From CAVSRC01 sp963750065 (GTDB lineage Bacteria; Pseudomonadota; Alphaproteobacteria; Rhizobiales; Kaistiaceae), in contig CAVVPK010000035.1 of the NCBI GenBank assembly GCA_963750065.1, positions 1 to 64,000 on the forward strand: a stretch of DNA of 64,000 nt. Reading direction: 5' to 3'. Made by a program: the position numbers and the translations under genes. Of the stretch, positions 7,573 through 19,997 are shown in pieces. The notes beneath the pieces were generated by a model. The model worked only from the letters and a program-made list of their open reading frames with translations. It made no database searches and was not told where the DNA came from. Each line of letters starts with the position of its first letter. Position 1 is the first letter of the stretch.

Positions 7573-9025
7573 TTGGGTGATCCTGGTCGATTCGCCGAAG
7601 GATTTTCCGAACGCCGACACACCGCACAAGGTCATCACCACGCGGGACTACCTGGCGCGGACCAACCTCTTTTCCGGCGCGCGGCCCAAGATCATCAACC
7701 TGTCGCGCTCCTTCAGCTATCAGACGCGCGGCTACTACTGCTCGTTGCTGGCCGCCGCCCGCGGCCACCGCGTCATCCCGTCGGTCGAAACGATCATCGA
7801 TCTGGGCGCCCGCCAGCTCTATGCCCAGGCCCTGCCCGAACTCGACGATTCGTTGGCGAAGACACTGGCCGGCGCCGCAGACAAGACCGCGCCGTCGCGC
7901 ATCCTGGCCTATTTCGGCGAAGTCGAGGATCACCGTTTCGACCGGTTCGGCCGCCTTCTCTTCGACTGGTTCCGCTGCCCCGTGCTCGAGGTGACCATCG
8001 AGACCGGCAATGGCCGGCCGCAGATCCGTCGCCTTGCGCCAGTGCCGGTGACCAAGCTCAGCGCAAGCGAACTGGCCTTCTTCCACACCGCGCTGCACAT
8101 CCACACCACCCGTCAATGGCGCTCGAAGAAGGATCGCGCCGCGCCGCGCTATTCCTTCGCCGTGTTATTCGACCCCAAGGAGGCCATGCCGCCGTCAGGC
8201 CGTGCCACCATCAAGCACTGGGCGCGCATCGCCGAGAAGCTCGGCGTCGAGGTCGAGCCGATTACCCGTCGCGATCTGGCTCGCCTGGCCGAGTACGACG
8301 CGCTGTTCATCCGCGAGACCACGTCGATCGACAATCACACCTATCGCTTCGCCCGCCGCGCCGTGCAGGAAGGCATGCCGGTCATCGACGATCCCATCTC
8401 GATGATCCGCTGCACCAACAAGATCTACCTGCACGAGCTTCTGACCGGGAACGGCCTCGCGGTGCCCCCGACGGTGATTGTCGGCGGCATGCACGACCTT
8501 GCCCGCGCCGCCGATACGCTCGGCTTCCCCATGGTGCTCAAGATCCCCAATTCGTCCTTCTCGCGCGGCGTCAAGAAGGTCGCCAGCCAGCAGGAGCTGG
8601 CCGCGCTCGCCAAGGAGTGGTTCGAGGACACCGACATGCTGCTCGCCCAGGCCTTCATGCCCACCTCCTTCGATTGGCGCGTTGGTGTGCTCGGCGGCAA
8701 GGCGCTCTTCGTCAGCCAGTACATGATGGCCAAGAACCATTGGCAGATCGTCCGCTACGGCGCCGACGGCAAAGGCGACGAAGGCCGCTTCCACACGCCC
8801 TCCCTCGGCGAGGCGCCGCCGGCGGTGATCGACATCGGCCTGCGCGCCGCCCAGCTCATCGGCGATGGCCTCTATGGCGTCGATATCAAGGAGACGCCCG
8901 ACGGCATTTTCGTGGTCGAGATCAACGACAATCCCAACATCGACCACGGCATCGAGGATAAGGCCGAAAAGGACCAGGTCTGGATCCAGCTCACCCAGTG
9001 GTTCATCGACCGGATCGAGCGATAA
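7565..9025 (+). CDS. RimK-like ATP-grasp ligase with RLAN N-terminal domain
   Basis: A 486-residue protein with two parts. Residues 1-170 match the RLAN domain (RimK-like ATP-grasp N-terminal, with RSFSYQTRGYYCSLLAAARG). Residues 250-486 form an ATP-grasp ligase domain: VLKIPNSSFSRGV for the ATP-lysine, DWRVGVLGG, and VVEINDNPNID for metal binding. Such enzymes join a carboxylate to an amine using ATP. The start is ATG 7565, overlapping the GNAT stop by 8 nt. The pairing matches an amidoligase/GNAT gene neighbourhood described for predicted peptide-modifying or peptide-synthesising systems. No other member of such a pathway is present. The substrate is unknown. Confidence 0.87.
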   Translation: MADWVILVDSPKDFPNADTPHKVITTRDYLARTNLFSGARPKIINLSRSFSYQTRGYYCSLLAAARGHRVIPSVETIIDLGARQLYAQALPELDDSLAKTLAGAADKTAPSRILAYFGEVEDHRFDRFGRLLFDWFRCPVLEVTIETGNGRPQIRRLAPVPVTKLSASELAFFHTALHIHTTRQWRSKKDRAAPRYSFAVLFDPKEAMPPSGRATIKHWARIAEKLGVEVEPITRRDLARLAEYDALFIRETTSIDNHTYRFARRAVQEGMPVIDDPISMIRCTNKIYLHELLTGNGLAVPPTVIVGGMHDLARAADTLGFPMVLKIPNSSFSRGVKKVASQQELAALAKEWFEDTDMLLAQAFMPTSFDWRVGVLGGKALFVSQYMMAKNHWQIVRYGADGKGDEGRFHTPSLGEAPPAVIDIGLRAAQLIGDGLYGVDIKETPDGIFVVEINDNPNIDHGIEDKAEKDQVWIQLTQWFIDRIER

Positions 9026-9128
9026 GCCTCTGCCGCCGCGCGGGTGCCCCCCCGGGTTGGCCCGCTTCCGCGATCCGTGCCGATCGCGTAAATCTAGCGC
9101 TTCCTTCCGCATCGGGCCCCGGGGAATC

Positions 9129-10370
9129 ATGTCAGCGGCAGACGCCGAAGCGCCAACCGATCATTGGGGGGCATTCCGCCATCGCGGTTTTGTGCTGTTC
9201 TGGCTGTCGCGGCTGCTGGCCACCTTCGCCACCCAGATCCTCAGCGTGGCGATCGGCTGGCAGATCTATGACCTGACCCATAACCCACTCGATCTCGGCC
9301 TGGTCGGCCTCGTCCAGTTCGCGCCGGCATTGCTGCTGGTGCTGGTCACCGGCACGGTGTCGGACCGCTACAACCGCCGCGTCATCGTGGCGATCTGCCA
9401 GTTCGTCGAGGCGGCCTGTGGCGTGACCTTCCTCGCGCTGACCGTCACCGGCACCATTTCGACCGCCTGGATCTTTTCCATCCTGGCCATGTTCGGCGTT
9501 GCCCGCGCCTTCATGAACCCGGCCGCATCGTCGTTGATTCCCAATCTCGTCCCCGAGCGCGACCTTTCGAGCGCCATCGCGCTCTCCTCCTCCGCCTGGC
9601 AGATCTCCATCATCGTCGGACCGGTCGTCGGTGGGCTGCTCTACGGCGTCGGCGCCGCCGCACCCTATGCCGCCACCGTCGCTCTCCTGCTGGCGGCCGC
9701 GGTACTGGTGTCTCTCGTGCCCCGTCCGCCGCAGAAGCTGACCCCGGAGCCGGCGAACTGGTTCACCGTGGTCGCCGGCTTCCGCTACGTCTGGCACGAA
9801 AAGATCGTGCTTGGCGCGATCTCGCTCGACCTGTTCGCGGTGCTGCTCGGCGGCGCCACGGCGCTGCTCCCGGCCTATGCTCGCGACATCCTGCAAACCG
9901 GCCCCTGGGGTCTCGGCCTCCTGCGCGCCGCGCCCGGCGTCGGCGCCATCGCCGTCGCGATCTTTCTCGCCGTCCGCCCGGTGCGCGACCGCGCCGGGGT
10001 GATCATGTTCGTCACCGTCGGCCTGTTCGGCGCCTTCACCCTGATCTTCGGCGTCGCCACCGCGGTCTGGCTGTCGGTTGCCGCGTTGGCGCTCGCCGGC
10101 GCCGCCGACATGATCAGCGTCTATGTCCGCGAGACGCTCATCCAGCTGTGGACGCCCGATGCCGTGCGCGGCCGCGTCAGCGCCGTCAACGCGGTGTTTG
10201 TCGGCGCCTCCAACGAACTCGGCGAATTCCGTGCCGGCACCGTTGCCGCCCTCATCGGCGTGGTTCCCGCCGTCGTGGTCGGTGCCGTCGGCACCATGGC
10301 GGTCGCCGGCATCTGGGCCTGGGCTTTCCCCATGCTGCGGCAGGCGCGCCGGCTCGACCGCCGCGGCTGA
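9129..10370 (+). CDS. MFS transporter, EntS/MFS_3 type
   Basis: A 413-residue membrane protein with about ten to twelve hydrophobic segments. It has the MFS loop signature GTVSDRYNRR after the second segment and the ETLIQLWTPDAVRGRVSAVN stretch usual in the enterobactin-exporter-like MFS_3 group. The frame is open further upstream, but homology begins at ATG 9129. It follows the ATP-grasp gene in the same direction after about 100 bp. It could export a product of that pair, which is inference from position only. Confidence 0.85.
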   Translation: MSAADAEAPTDHWGAFRHRGFVLFWLSRLLATFATQILSVAIGWQIYDLTHNPLDLGLVGLVQFAPALLLVLVTGTVSDRYNRRVIVAICQFVEAACGVTFLALTVTGTISTAWIFSILAMFGVARAFMNPAASSLIPNLVPERDLSSAIALSSSAWQISIIVGPVVGGLLYGVGAAAPYAATVALLLAAAVLVSLVPRPPQKLTPEPANWFTVVAGFRYVWHEKIVLGAISLDLFAVLLGGATALLPAYARDILQTGPWGLGLLRAAPGVGAIAVAIFLAVRPVRDRAGVIMFVTVGLFGAFTLIFGVATAVWLSVAALALAGAADMISVYVRETLIQLWTPDAVRGRVSAVNAVFVGASNELGEFRAGTVAALIGVVPAVVVGAVGTMAVAGIWAWAFPMLRQARRLDRRG

Positions 10371-10446
10371 TTTCGCCCATCAGAGCCTTGCCACGCCGGG
10401 ACGGCCGTCTATCATCGCGCGGCGATTTTTAAGGGGGAATTTTCTG

Positions 10447-10782
10447 ATGATGCTGGCAAGAACCGGAACGATGGCGGCGCTGTTTGCCATCGTTGCGACT
10501 GTCGCTGCGGCGAGCCCGGCCATGGCCCGAAACTGGGTAGCGTCCGGCGGCTGGGCAGAGGTCCCGGTGCGGGCCTACGCCTCGGCAGCCGCGCCGCTTG
10601 CCGGCACGATCCGGGGCGGCGACCGCCTCGACCTCACCGGCCAGTGCACGCGCGACCTCGACCTCAAGGCCATTGCCTACATGTCGGGCCTTCGCCAGCG
10701 CCTGATCGTGGCGACGCGCTGGTGCGAGGTGGCCGGGCCGGTGCACGGCTGGGTCTTCGGCGGCTTCATGAAGCCGTGGTAG
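10447..10782 (+). CDS. Small secreted SH3-like domain protein
   Basis: A 111-residue protein with a signal peptide (residues 1-28, cleavage near SPAMA). The rest is compatible with one bacterial SH3 fold: VPVRAYASAAAPLAGTIRGG, then WCEV and a closing GWVFGGFM. Two cysteines (in GQC and WCEV) could form a disulfide. Such domains often bind cell wall or serve as periplasmic adaptors. The start at 10447 is supported by AAGGGGG about 9 nt upstream. The surrounding genes give no further clue. Confidence 0.75.
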   Translation: MMLARTGTMAALFAIVATVAAASPAMARNWVASGGWAEVPVRAYASAAAPLAGTIRGGDRLDLTGQCTRDLDLKAIAYMSGLRQRLIVATRWCEVAGPVHGWVFGGFMKPW

Positions 10783-10876
10783 GCGGCCAATTCCAGCAAT
10801 TTCGGACGGTCAAGTTTACCGGGTCTCAATCCTGACCATATAGGCAGGGGGCTCAAAAGCTCCTTCCGAGGCCCGG

Positions 10877-11625
<749 letters not shown>

Positions 11626-11629
<4 letters not shown>

Positions 11630-13167
11630 GCCGCCCGGGCTCGATCCCCTGGCTCGCCGGCCACGAGCTACGCCTGGCCTGGCGCGACTGGCTGTCCATG
11701 GTGACTGCCGGCAATCGCCGCCGCCTGTCGACCGCGGTGGTCATCCTCGTCCTCGTCGCCCTGTCGCTGCACCTGCCGGCCTGGGCGATCGTTGCCCGTT
11801 TCGCCGGCGATGGCATCAACCCGGACAAGGCATCGCTGGTCTCGGTGTCGCTGATCGTGGTGCTCTACATCTCACTGCTGCTCAGCCAGGCGATGGAATC
11901 GGTCACCCGCACCCTCTATGCCCGCGGCGATCTCGACCTCGTGCTGTCCTCGCCGGTGAGCCCGCGCCGCTTGTTCTCGGTCAGGATCGCCGTGACCGCC
12001 GCTCTGATCGCGATGGTCGCGGTGGTCATCTCGACGCCATTCATCGATGTTCTGACGCTTGCCGGCGGCCCGCGCTGGCTTGCCGGCTTCGGGCTGGCCA
12101 TCGGCCTCGGCGTGGCCGCCGCGGCGATCGCCGTAGCCATCACCATCGGCCTCTTCCGCGTTCTCGGTGCCCGCCGTACCCGGCTGGTGGCCCAGGTCTT
12201 CGCCGCGGCCATCGGCGCCGGCTTCGCCATCGGCATCCAGGTCTTCGCCATCATCTATTACGGCACCATGGTCCGGCCGGCGATGGCCATCGCCCAGACC
12301 CTGATCGCCAGTCTGCCCGGTGAGGAAAGCCCGCTGTGGTGGCCGGCCCGCGCCATCATGGGCGATTGGGCGGCACTTGCCGGCGTGCTGGTGGTCTGCT
12401 TCCTGATCCTCGCCGCCGCAATGGCGGCGTTTGCCCCGCGGCTGGGCGAACACTCGCTCGCTGCCACCGACCTGGCGCAGCCGAGCGGGCGCCGCCGTGC
12501 CCGGCTGCGCGCCTTCACGCTGCGCTCCCCCGCTGCGGCGCTCCGCCACAAGGAGTGGCTGCTCTTGCGGCGCGATCCCTGGCTTGCCTCGCAGACGCTC
12601 ACCCAGCTCTTTTACCTAGTGCCGCCGGCACTGCTCCTCATGCGCAATTTCGGCGATTCCACCGGCGCGCTGGTCGTCGTGGTGATGGTTCTCACCACGG
12701 TCGGCGGCCAGCTCGGCGGTGCGCTCGCCTGGCTGGCCATCTCCGGCGAGGATGCGCCCGACCTGGTAATGACGGCGCCGGTGCGGCCGTTGGCGGTCAC
12801 CCGCGCCAAGGTGGAAGCAGTGATGGGCGCCGTGGTCATGGTGCTTGCCCCCTTCCTGCTCGTGCTTGCCTGGCTGTCGCCCTACCATGCCACCGTGGCG
12901 GTCGCCGGCATCGTCATTGCCGCCGCCTCGACCATCCGCATCCAGCTCTGGTTCCGCGCCCAAGCGAAGCGCTCGAACTTCCGCCGCCGCCACACCTCCT
13001 CGCGCATTGCCACCTTCGCCGAGGCGCTGACCTCCTTCTCCTGGGCGGCGGCAACCGGTCTCGCCGCGGGCGGCTCGCTCGCCTTCGCCGCGGTGAGCGC
13101 CACCGTCGCGCTCCTCGTCCTGTTCGGCGCCCGTTCCGTCAGCCCGCACAAGGCAGCGCTCGCCTGA
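11626..13167 (+). CDS. ABC-2-type exporter permease
   Basis: A 513-residue, strongly hydrophobic membrane protein that starts inside the stop codon of the ATPase gene (ATGA overlap), so the two subunits are made together. Around ten or more membrane segments occur in two blocks, separated by a soluble stretch near residues 280-320 (RRRARLRAFTLRSPAAALRHKEW). This resembles large permeases of ABC-2 exporters. No other subunit or periplasmic adaptor is present. The substrate cannot be deduced. Confidence 0.85.
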
Positions 13168-13324
13168 AGCGCACATATGTGAAGCGCATCACTGCCAGAC
13201 GCCGCGTTCCTGCCTAATTCGAGCGTCATTCCCGTATGGCTTCGAGGCTGATGCCAGCCTTGGGCCCGCGGGTTTTTCATTTGGGCGACAGGAACGAGGA
13301 CCGGCCGGCGCCGGTTTGACGACG

Positions 13325-13915
13325 ATGAATACAGAATCGAGCAACTTCATCATCCGCCGGGCGCGGATCAGCGACCGCAACCGTCTGCGCGCCATGCAGG
13401 CCAATTCCATGCGCACCTTGGCCACGCATTGCTATGCGCGCGTGGAGATCGAGGCTTTCATCGCCTTTGTCGGCACCATGGACGACCAGCTCCTCGACGA
13501 GGGCACCTACTACCTGGTCGAGATCGACGGCCGTCCGGTGGCGTCCGGCGGGTGGAGCCGCATCCGCGCCAACTATGTCGGAGATGGGCCGGTGGACCTG
13601 TCGGTCGCCAAGATCCGCAGCGTCTTCGTGCATCATGACTGGGCGCGCCACGGCTTCGGACGGTTGCTGATGAACCGGGCCGAGCAGGAAGCCTTCGTCG
13701 CCGGCTTCAACAGTGTTGAGCTGAACGCGCTGCTCTCGGGCGTGCCCTTCTACCGGGCGCTCGGTTACCAGGCGTTGCGGCCGATCGTGCTCGGCCTGCC
13801 GGACGAGGTCGCCTTCCGCGGCCTCACCATGGCGAAGCCCCTGGGCATGGTCGCCGCGGCCACGCCGGTCGCCAGTAGCGAGCCGACCTGCCGCGCCAGC
13901 CTCGCCGTGGCCTGA
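13325..13915 (+). CDS. GNAT-family N-acetyltransferase
   Basis: A 196-residue GNAT protein. The acetyl-CoA binding region VFVHHDWARHGFGRLLMNRAE lies at residues 100-120, and a YRALGY motif near residue 145 marks the last helix and strand. A TTG three codons upstream (13316) is an alternative start, but neither start has a clear ribosome binding site. The gene stands alone. Its C-terminal 20 residues are low-complexity and probably disordered. Confidence 0.87.
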   Translation: MNTESSNFIIRRARISDRNRLRAMQANSMRTLATHCYARVEIEAFIAFVGTMDDQLLDEGTYYLVEIDGRPVASGGWSRIRANYVGDGPVDLSVAKIRSVFVHHDWARHGFGRLLMNRAEQEAFVAGFNSVELNALLSGVPFYRALGYQALRPIVLGLPDEVAFRGLTMAKPLGMVAAATPVASSEPTCRASLAVA

Positions 13916-13918
13916 GGA

Positions 13919-13946
13919 AAACGAAAAAGGCGGGCCTCGGCCCGCC
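13919..13946 (-). terminator. Rho-independent terminator
   Basis: A perfect 7-bp stem GGCGGGC/GCCCGCC closes a CTCG tetraloop at 13929-13946. Read on the minus strand it is followed by five T residues and then CGTTTT. It ends the short minus-strand gene that stops at 13963. On the plus strand there is no T run, so it is not a good terminator for the GNAT gene. Confidence 0.8.
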
Positions 13947-13962
13947 TCGCCGCCCGCTGCAA

Positions 13963-14259
13963 TCAGCGGCGCCGGTCGTCCTCGTCATCGACGACCATGT
14001 ATTCGGTCTCGATATAGCCGGAGCCGCGTTGCTGCTGCTCTTCCCAGCGCTTCTGGGCCTCGTTCAGCATTTTCTTGAGCCGCCAGCGGCCGATGAACAG
14101 CGCAATCGCGGCAATCGGCAGGATGATCAGGGCCAGGCCGAAGAACAGGACAATCAGCGCGATCGCGGCGGCGAGTCCCAGTGCGAGCGCCAGCACCAGC
14201 CCGATCTGATTGCGCCAGCCGAGCCGCGAAAACTGTTGGAAGGATCGATAATAGGCCAT
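13963..14259 (-). CDS. Small membrane protein of unknown function
   Basis: A 98-residue protein with two hydrophobic segments (about residues 18-40 and 42-58), a basic stretch RWRLKK after them, and an acidic C-terminus (VVDDEDDRRR). The likely topology is a membrane hairpin with a charged cytoplasmic tail. I recognise no family. It is transcribed alone and ends at a good terminator, which supports it as a real gene. Confidence 0.7.
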   Translation of the reverse strand: MAYYRSFQQFSRLGWRNQIGLVLALALGLAAAIALIVLFFGLALIILPIAAIALFIGRWRLKKMLNEAQKRWEEQQQRGSGYIETEYMVVDDEDDRRR

Positions 14260-14307
14260 GAGCGCTATGTGGCGGTCGGGGCTGGCCGCTGCAAGATTAA
14301 ATCGGCG

Positions 14308-15051
14308 TCATCCGGAAAGGCCGAGGGCAAATACCAACCGAAAAAAGGCCGGACGAACGACGTGGCGCCGCCGTTTTTCGACCGCTTCGATGATTGTCTC
14401 GGCGGCCTCGCCCACGCTCAGCTCGGGCATCACCAAAGGCAGCCGAAGCGGCAAGAACCGCCGGCTGCCGGGGTTGTGCTCCCAATATGGGCTGGCGACC
14501 AGGCCGAGCGTCACCAGCGTCACATCGATCGACGTATGGCGCAGGTCCGCCCGCAGCGCTTGCGCGAGCCCGCGCAGGGCGAAGCGGGCGGCGATGTAGG
14601 CCGAGGCATTCGGCCACACCATGAAGGACGCCGGCGAGGTGACGAAAGCCACCTGCCCGCTGCCGCGTTTCAGCATTGCCGGCAGGAAGGCGCGGGTGAC
14701 GGCGAAGGCCGCCAGATAAGGCAGCTCCATCATGACGCGGGCCTCGTCCGCCGAAGTCTCGACGAAAGGCTTCCATTGCCCCGCGCCGGCATTGTTGACG
14801 AGGATGTCGGGGACGCCGTGTTCGCCGATGATGGTTTCGGCGAGCGGCGGCACTCGGCTCGTGTCGGCGAGATCGATGGCGAAGGCCGCCGCCTCGCCGC
14901 CGGCCTTGCGGATGCCCGCCGCCACCGCCTCGAGCCGCTCGGCGCCGCGCGCTAGCAGGAGCACGCGCGCGCCGCGGCGTGCGAACCCCTCCACCGTCGC
15001 ACGGCCGATACCGCTCGACGCGCCGGTCACCAGGACGAGCTTGCTGTTCAC
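14308..15051 (-). CDS. SDR-family NAD(P)-dependent oxidoreductase
   Basis: A 247-residue short-chain dehydrogenase with TGASSGIG at about residue 8, NNAGAG near residue 90, the catalytic Ser (VTSPAS) and YIAARFAL in the Tyr/Lys position. The Lys of the usual YxxxK is replaced by Arg (YIAAR), which could reduce or abolish dehydrogenase activity and deserves a check. It lies downstream of the YcaQ-like gene on the same strand, about 60 bp away, and may share its transcript. Confidence 0.88.
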   Translation of the reverse strand: MNSKLVLVTGASSGIGRATVEGFARRGARVLLLARGAERLEAVAAGIRKAGGEAAAFAIDLADTSRVPPLAETIIGEHGVPDILVNNAGAGQWKPFVETSADEARVMMELPYLAAFAVTRAFLPAMLKRGSGQVAFVTSPASFMVWPNASAYIAARFALRGLAQALRADLRHTSIDVTLVTLGLVASPYWEHNPGSRRFLPLRLPLVMPELSVGEAAETIIEAVEKRRRHVVRPAFFRLVFALGLSG

Positions 15052-15109
15052 CGCTTGCTGCTCCGCGCCCCTGCAAGCCGGGGCAGGTTACCGACGAACG
15101 GCCTCCCGG

Positions 15110-16378
15110 TCACGGATCGACCGCCTCGTCCTCAGGCAGCTGGAAGCGGGCGAAGCGGTCGAGTGCGACTTCGATGTCCTTTTTGTGCCGCCGCGCGCTG
15201 CCTTTGCCGACCCAGTGCCAGGCCTGAATGAGGAGTTCGCCCTTCTGGCGGTCGGCTTTGAGGTCGAGGGCGGCGACGATCTCGTCGCCGGCAAGCACCG
15301 GCAGGGTGAAATAGCCGAGCTTGCGCTTCGCCTTGGGCAGATAGGCCTCGAACAGGTGCTCGTAACCGAAGAAGGCCGCCGTGCGCTTGCGCTGGATGAT
15401 GAGCGGGTCGAAGGGCGACAGGATGTGGGTGAGGGTGGGCGGCGCGATTTCCGCCTCCAGCGTCTCCGGCCGCGCCCAATGGTCGCCCGCGGCGCCGTCG
15501 AACGTCACCGGCACCAACCGTCCGGCCCTGACCTCGCGCTCGATCAGCGCCTTGACCGCGGCCCGAAGTCCCATCCCTCCGAGTCCGATAGGTCCGAGGC
15601 CGACGATGCCCTGCGAACGCAGCGCCCGCTCCAGCCGGTAGGCCGTCATCTCGGCCGCGCTTGCCGGCTTGGGCAGGTGCTCCCAGCCGAAATGGCGTTC
15701 CGTCAACTCATAGGTCTTGAGCATCCCTTCGCGCCCGGCGATCGTGACCTCGCCGCGGAAGAAGGCGGCCTGCAATGCCCGCTTGGAAGGCTTGCGCGAC
15801 GCCCAGGGGTGGTCCTTGTCGACCAGCACGTCGTCCTTGATGTCGGCGATGGTGAGCGCGCCTTCCGCCCGCACCCGGCGAAGGACCTTGCGCACATCCT
15901 TGGGCGCCACGTCGGCATACCAGTGGGTCGGTTCGCGCCGGTGGCGCTTCATTTCGCCGGTGAAGAAACGGAAGTCGGCGGTCGCGATGTAGGCGAGCGC
16001 ATGGGTCCAGTATTCGAACACCGTCTTCGCCTCTGCCTGCGCGCCTTCGAGATCGGCGCGGCGGTAGGCGGGAATACGATTGTAGAGGATGTGGTGGTGA
16101 CAGCGCTCGATGACGTTGATCGTGTCGATCTGCACATAGCCCAGATGCGCCACCGCCCGGGCCACGGCCTCCGGTCCGGCGCCGAACGGCGCGGCGCGGT
16201 TCAGCCGCTGCGCATCGATCCAGATGGCGCGCGCCCGTGCCGGGGTGATTTCAACGGGCGCCGGGGTGGCGCGGCGGCGCGCTTTGGGTTTGGTTGTGCG
16301 GGTCACGGGCGGGCGGAGAGCTGGGTTCGACTCGCTGAGGATGCGTCGGAGTGTACCAACCTCGCGGGTCGACTCCAT
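15110..16378 (-). CDS. YcaQ-like winged helix-turn-helix protein (HTH_42)
   Basis: A protein of about 422 residues of the HTH_42 family. Members such as E. coli YcaQ are DNA glycosylases that unhook interstrand crosslinks. Family marks seen are GYVQIDTINVIERCHHHILYNR (given here as the QIDT...HH region, residues 80-105), FEYWTHALAYI and, near the end, HILSPFDPLII and FGYEHLFEAYLP. The QxD-type catalytic site of the family fits QID. The start is uncertain: ATG 16378, GTG 16411 and GTG 16306 are all in frame with weak ribosome sites. The basic N-terminus (KPKARRR) may add DNA contacts. Confidence 0.85.
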   Translation of the reverse strand: MESTREVGTLRRILSESNPALRPPVTRTTKPKARRRATPAPVEITPARARAIWIDAQRLNRAAPFGAGPEAVARAVAHLGYVQIDTINVIERCHHHILYNRIPAYRRADLEGAQAEAKTVFEYWTHALAYIATADFRFFTGEMKRHRREPTHWYADVAPKDVRKVLRRVRAEGALTIADIKDDVLVDKDHPWASRKPSKRALQAAFFRGEVTIAGREGMLKTYELTERHFGWEHLPKPASAAEMTAYRLERALRSQGIVGLGPIGLGGMGLRAAVKALIEREVRAGRLVPVTFDGAAGDHWARPETLEAEIAPPTLTHILSPFDPLIIQRKRTAAFFGYEHLFEAYLPKAKRKLGYFTLPVLAGDEIVAALDLKADRQKGELLIQAWHWVGKGSARRHKKDIEVALDRFARFQLPEDEAVDP

Positions 16379-16487
16379 CGGGAGATGACCCCAGGATGCT
16401 CGCCGCAGCACACCCTGCTGACAGTTCGGAGTCAGGAGTCATCCAGGTCCGGCATGCAAACCGGAGCAACTAAAGGGGCACGCAATC

Positions 16488-17177
16488 ATGAAGGTCTGTA
16501 TCGTCGGTGCATCGGGCAAGCTCGGCCAGTACATGGTCGAGCACTGCCTCGACCGCGGCTACGAGGTCACCGGCGTCTGCCGGCAGGAAAGCGTCGCCAA
16601 GCTCGACCGGTTCAAGGACCGCATCGCGATCCTGCCCGGCGCCACCGACGACCGGGAGGTCATCAGGCGGGCGGTCGCCGGCTCAGACGGCGTGCTCACC
16701 GTGCTCGTCCCCTGGGGCGTCCAGAATTACTCGTCAGGAACGGCTCAGGCCGTACTCGATTTCGCCGAGCCGGGCGCGCGGCTGGTCTTCTCCTGCGGCT
16801 GGCACATCAGCCGCGACGGCAAGGACGTCTATTCCTGGCAGCTAAGATATCTCGTGCCCGTCATCGGCTGGCTGGCGAAGCTCTTCCGCGCTGTCGACCT
16901 CGACGATCAGGTGGAAGCCACGCGGCGCATCTTCGTGAGCGACACGCGCTGGACGGTGGTGCGCGGCAGCGACCTGGAGGAGGGCGACAGCCAGGGCCTG
17001 CCGGTATGGAGCCTGCACGTCGGCGATCCGGTGCTCGCCAGCAACAAGACGCGGCGCATCGACTTCGCCCTGTTCATGGTCGAGGCGCTGACCGACGACG
17101 CGCTGATCCACGAAGCCCCGGCGATCGTCGGCCGCCAAACACCATCGGCGCTAGCGCATGGGGGCAAGGCGGGGTGA
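16488..17177 (+). CDS. Atypical SDR / NAD(P)H-binding protein
   Basis: A 229-residue protein with the N-terminal Rossmann motif VGASGKLGQY at residues 6-15, typical of NmrA-like or atypical SDR proteins that often sense or bind NAD(P)H. The YxxxK dyad is not obvious; YSWQLRY lies roughly where it would be. An AAAGGGG site lies about 12 nt before the ATG. It is divergent from the YcaQ-like gene and convergent with gyrB. Role unknown. Confidence 0.82.
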   Translation: MKVCIVGASGKLGQYMVEHCLDRGYEVTGVCRQESVAKLDRFKDRIAILPGATDDREVIRRAVAGSDGVLTVLVPWGVQNYSSGTAQAVLDFAEPGARLVFSCGWHISRDGKDVYSWQLRYLVPVIGWLAKLFRAVDLDDQVEATRRIFVSDTRWTVVRGSDLEEGDSQGLPVWSLHVGDPVLASNKTRRIDFALFMVEALTDDALIHEAPAIVGRQTPSALAHGGKAG

Positions 17178-17239
17178 TGTCGTCGAACCTGCGTTATGCC
17201 TCGGCCATCCCGGCTAGAAGAACCGCACCCGAATGACGC

Positions 17240-19660
<2,421 letters not shown>

Positions 19661-19727
19661 GCACGATTCCGTTTAAGAGCGCGGGCTCGACAGGAGCCGA
19701 CCGACGGGGCCATGACACGGCCCGAAA

Positions 19728-19757
19728 GGGCCTTTCCGGCGGGCACCGGAAAGGCCC
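19728..19757. repeat. 12-bp perfect inverted repeat upstream of gyrB
   Basis: GGGCCTTTCCGG (19728-19739) and CCGGAAAGGCCC (19746-19757) are perfect inverses around a 6-nt loop. It lies 68-97 bp before the gyrB start. Neither strand has a proper T run, so a classical terminator is unlikely. It could be a leader hairpin or simply separate the divergent gyrB and dedA transcripts. Confidence 0.6.
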
Positions 19758-19997
19758 CAGAATCATATTGTTCTATATAGCATCGCCGGGGTCGGATTTC
19801 GACCTTTCACCAGCAATTTAGGGGTATTTTGTGCACTGCACAAACGGCCCGATTCCGCGACCTTCCGGGGCGGTGTCGCGGGCGCGGCCGATATGCTATT
19901 GCGGGCACCGGATTCGACCGCCGTGCGAGTCCCCTGGGGCCCTTTCCGGTGCCATGCGCGGGAACGACCGCACAGCGCCCTGAACGGAGGCTTTTTG

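Noticed and set aside
14732..17236. An 834-codon plus-strand frame
   Set aside because: Antisense to the SDR and YcaQ-like genes, with a shifted reading of the 16488 gene at its end.
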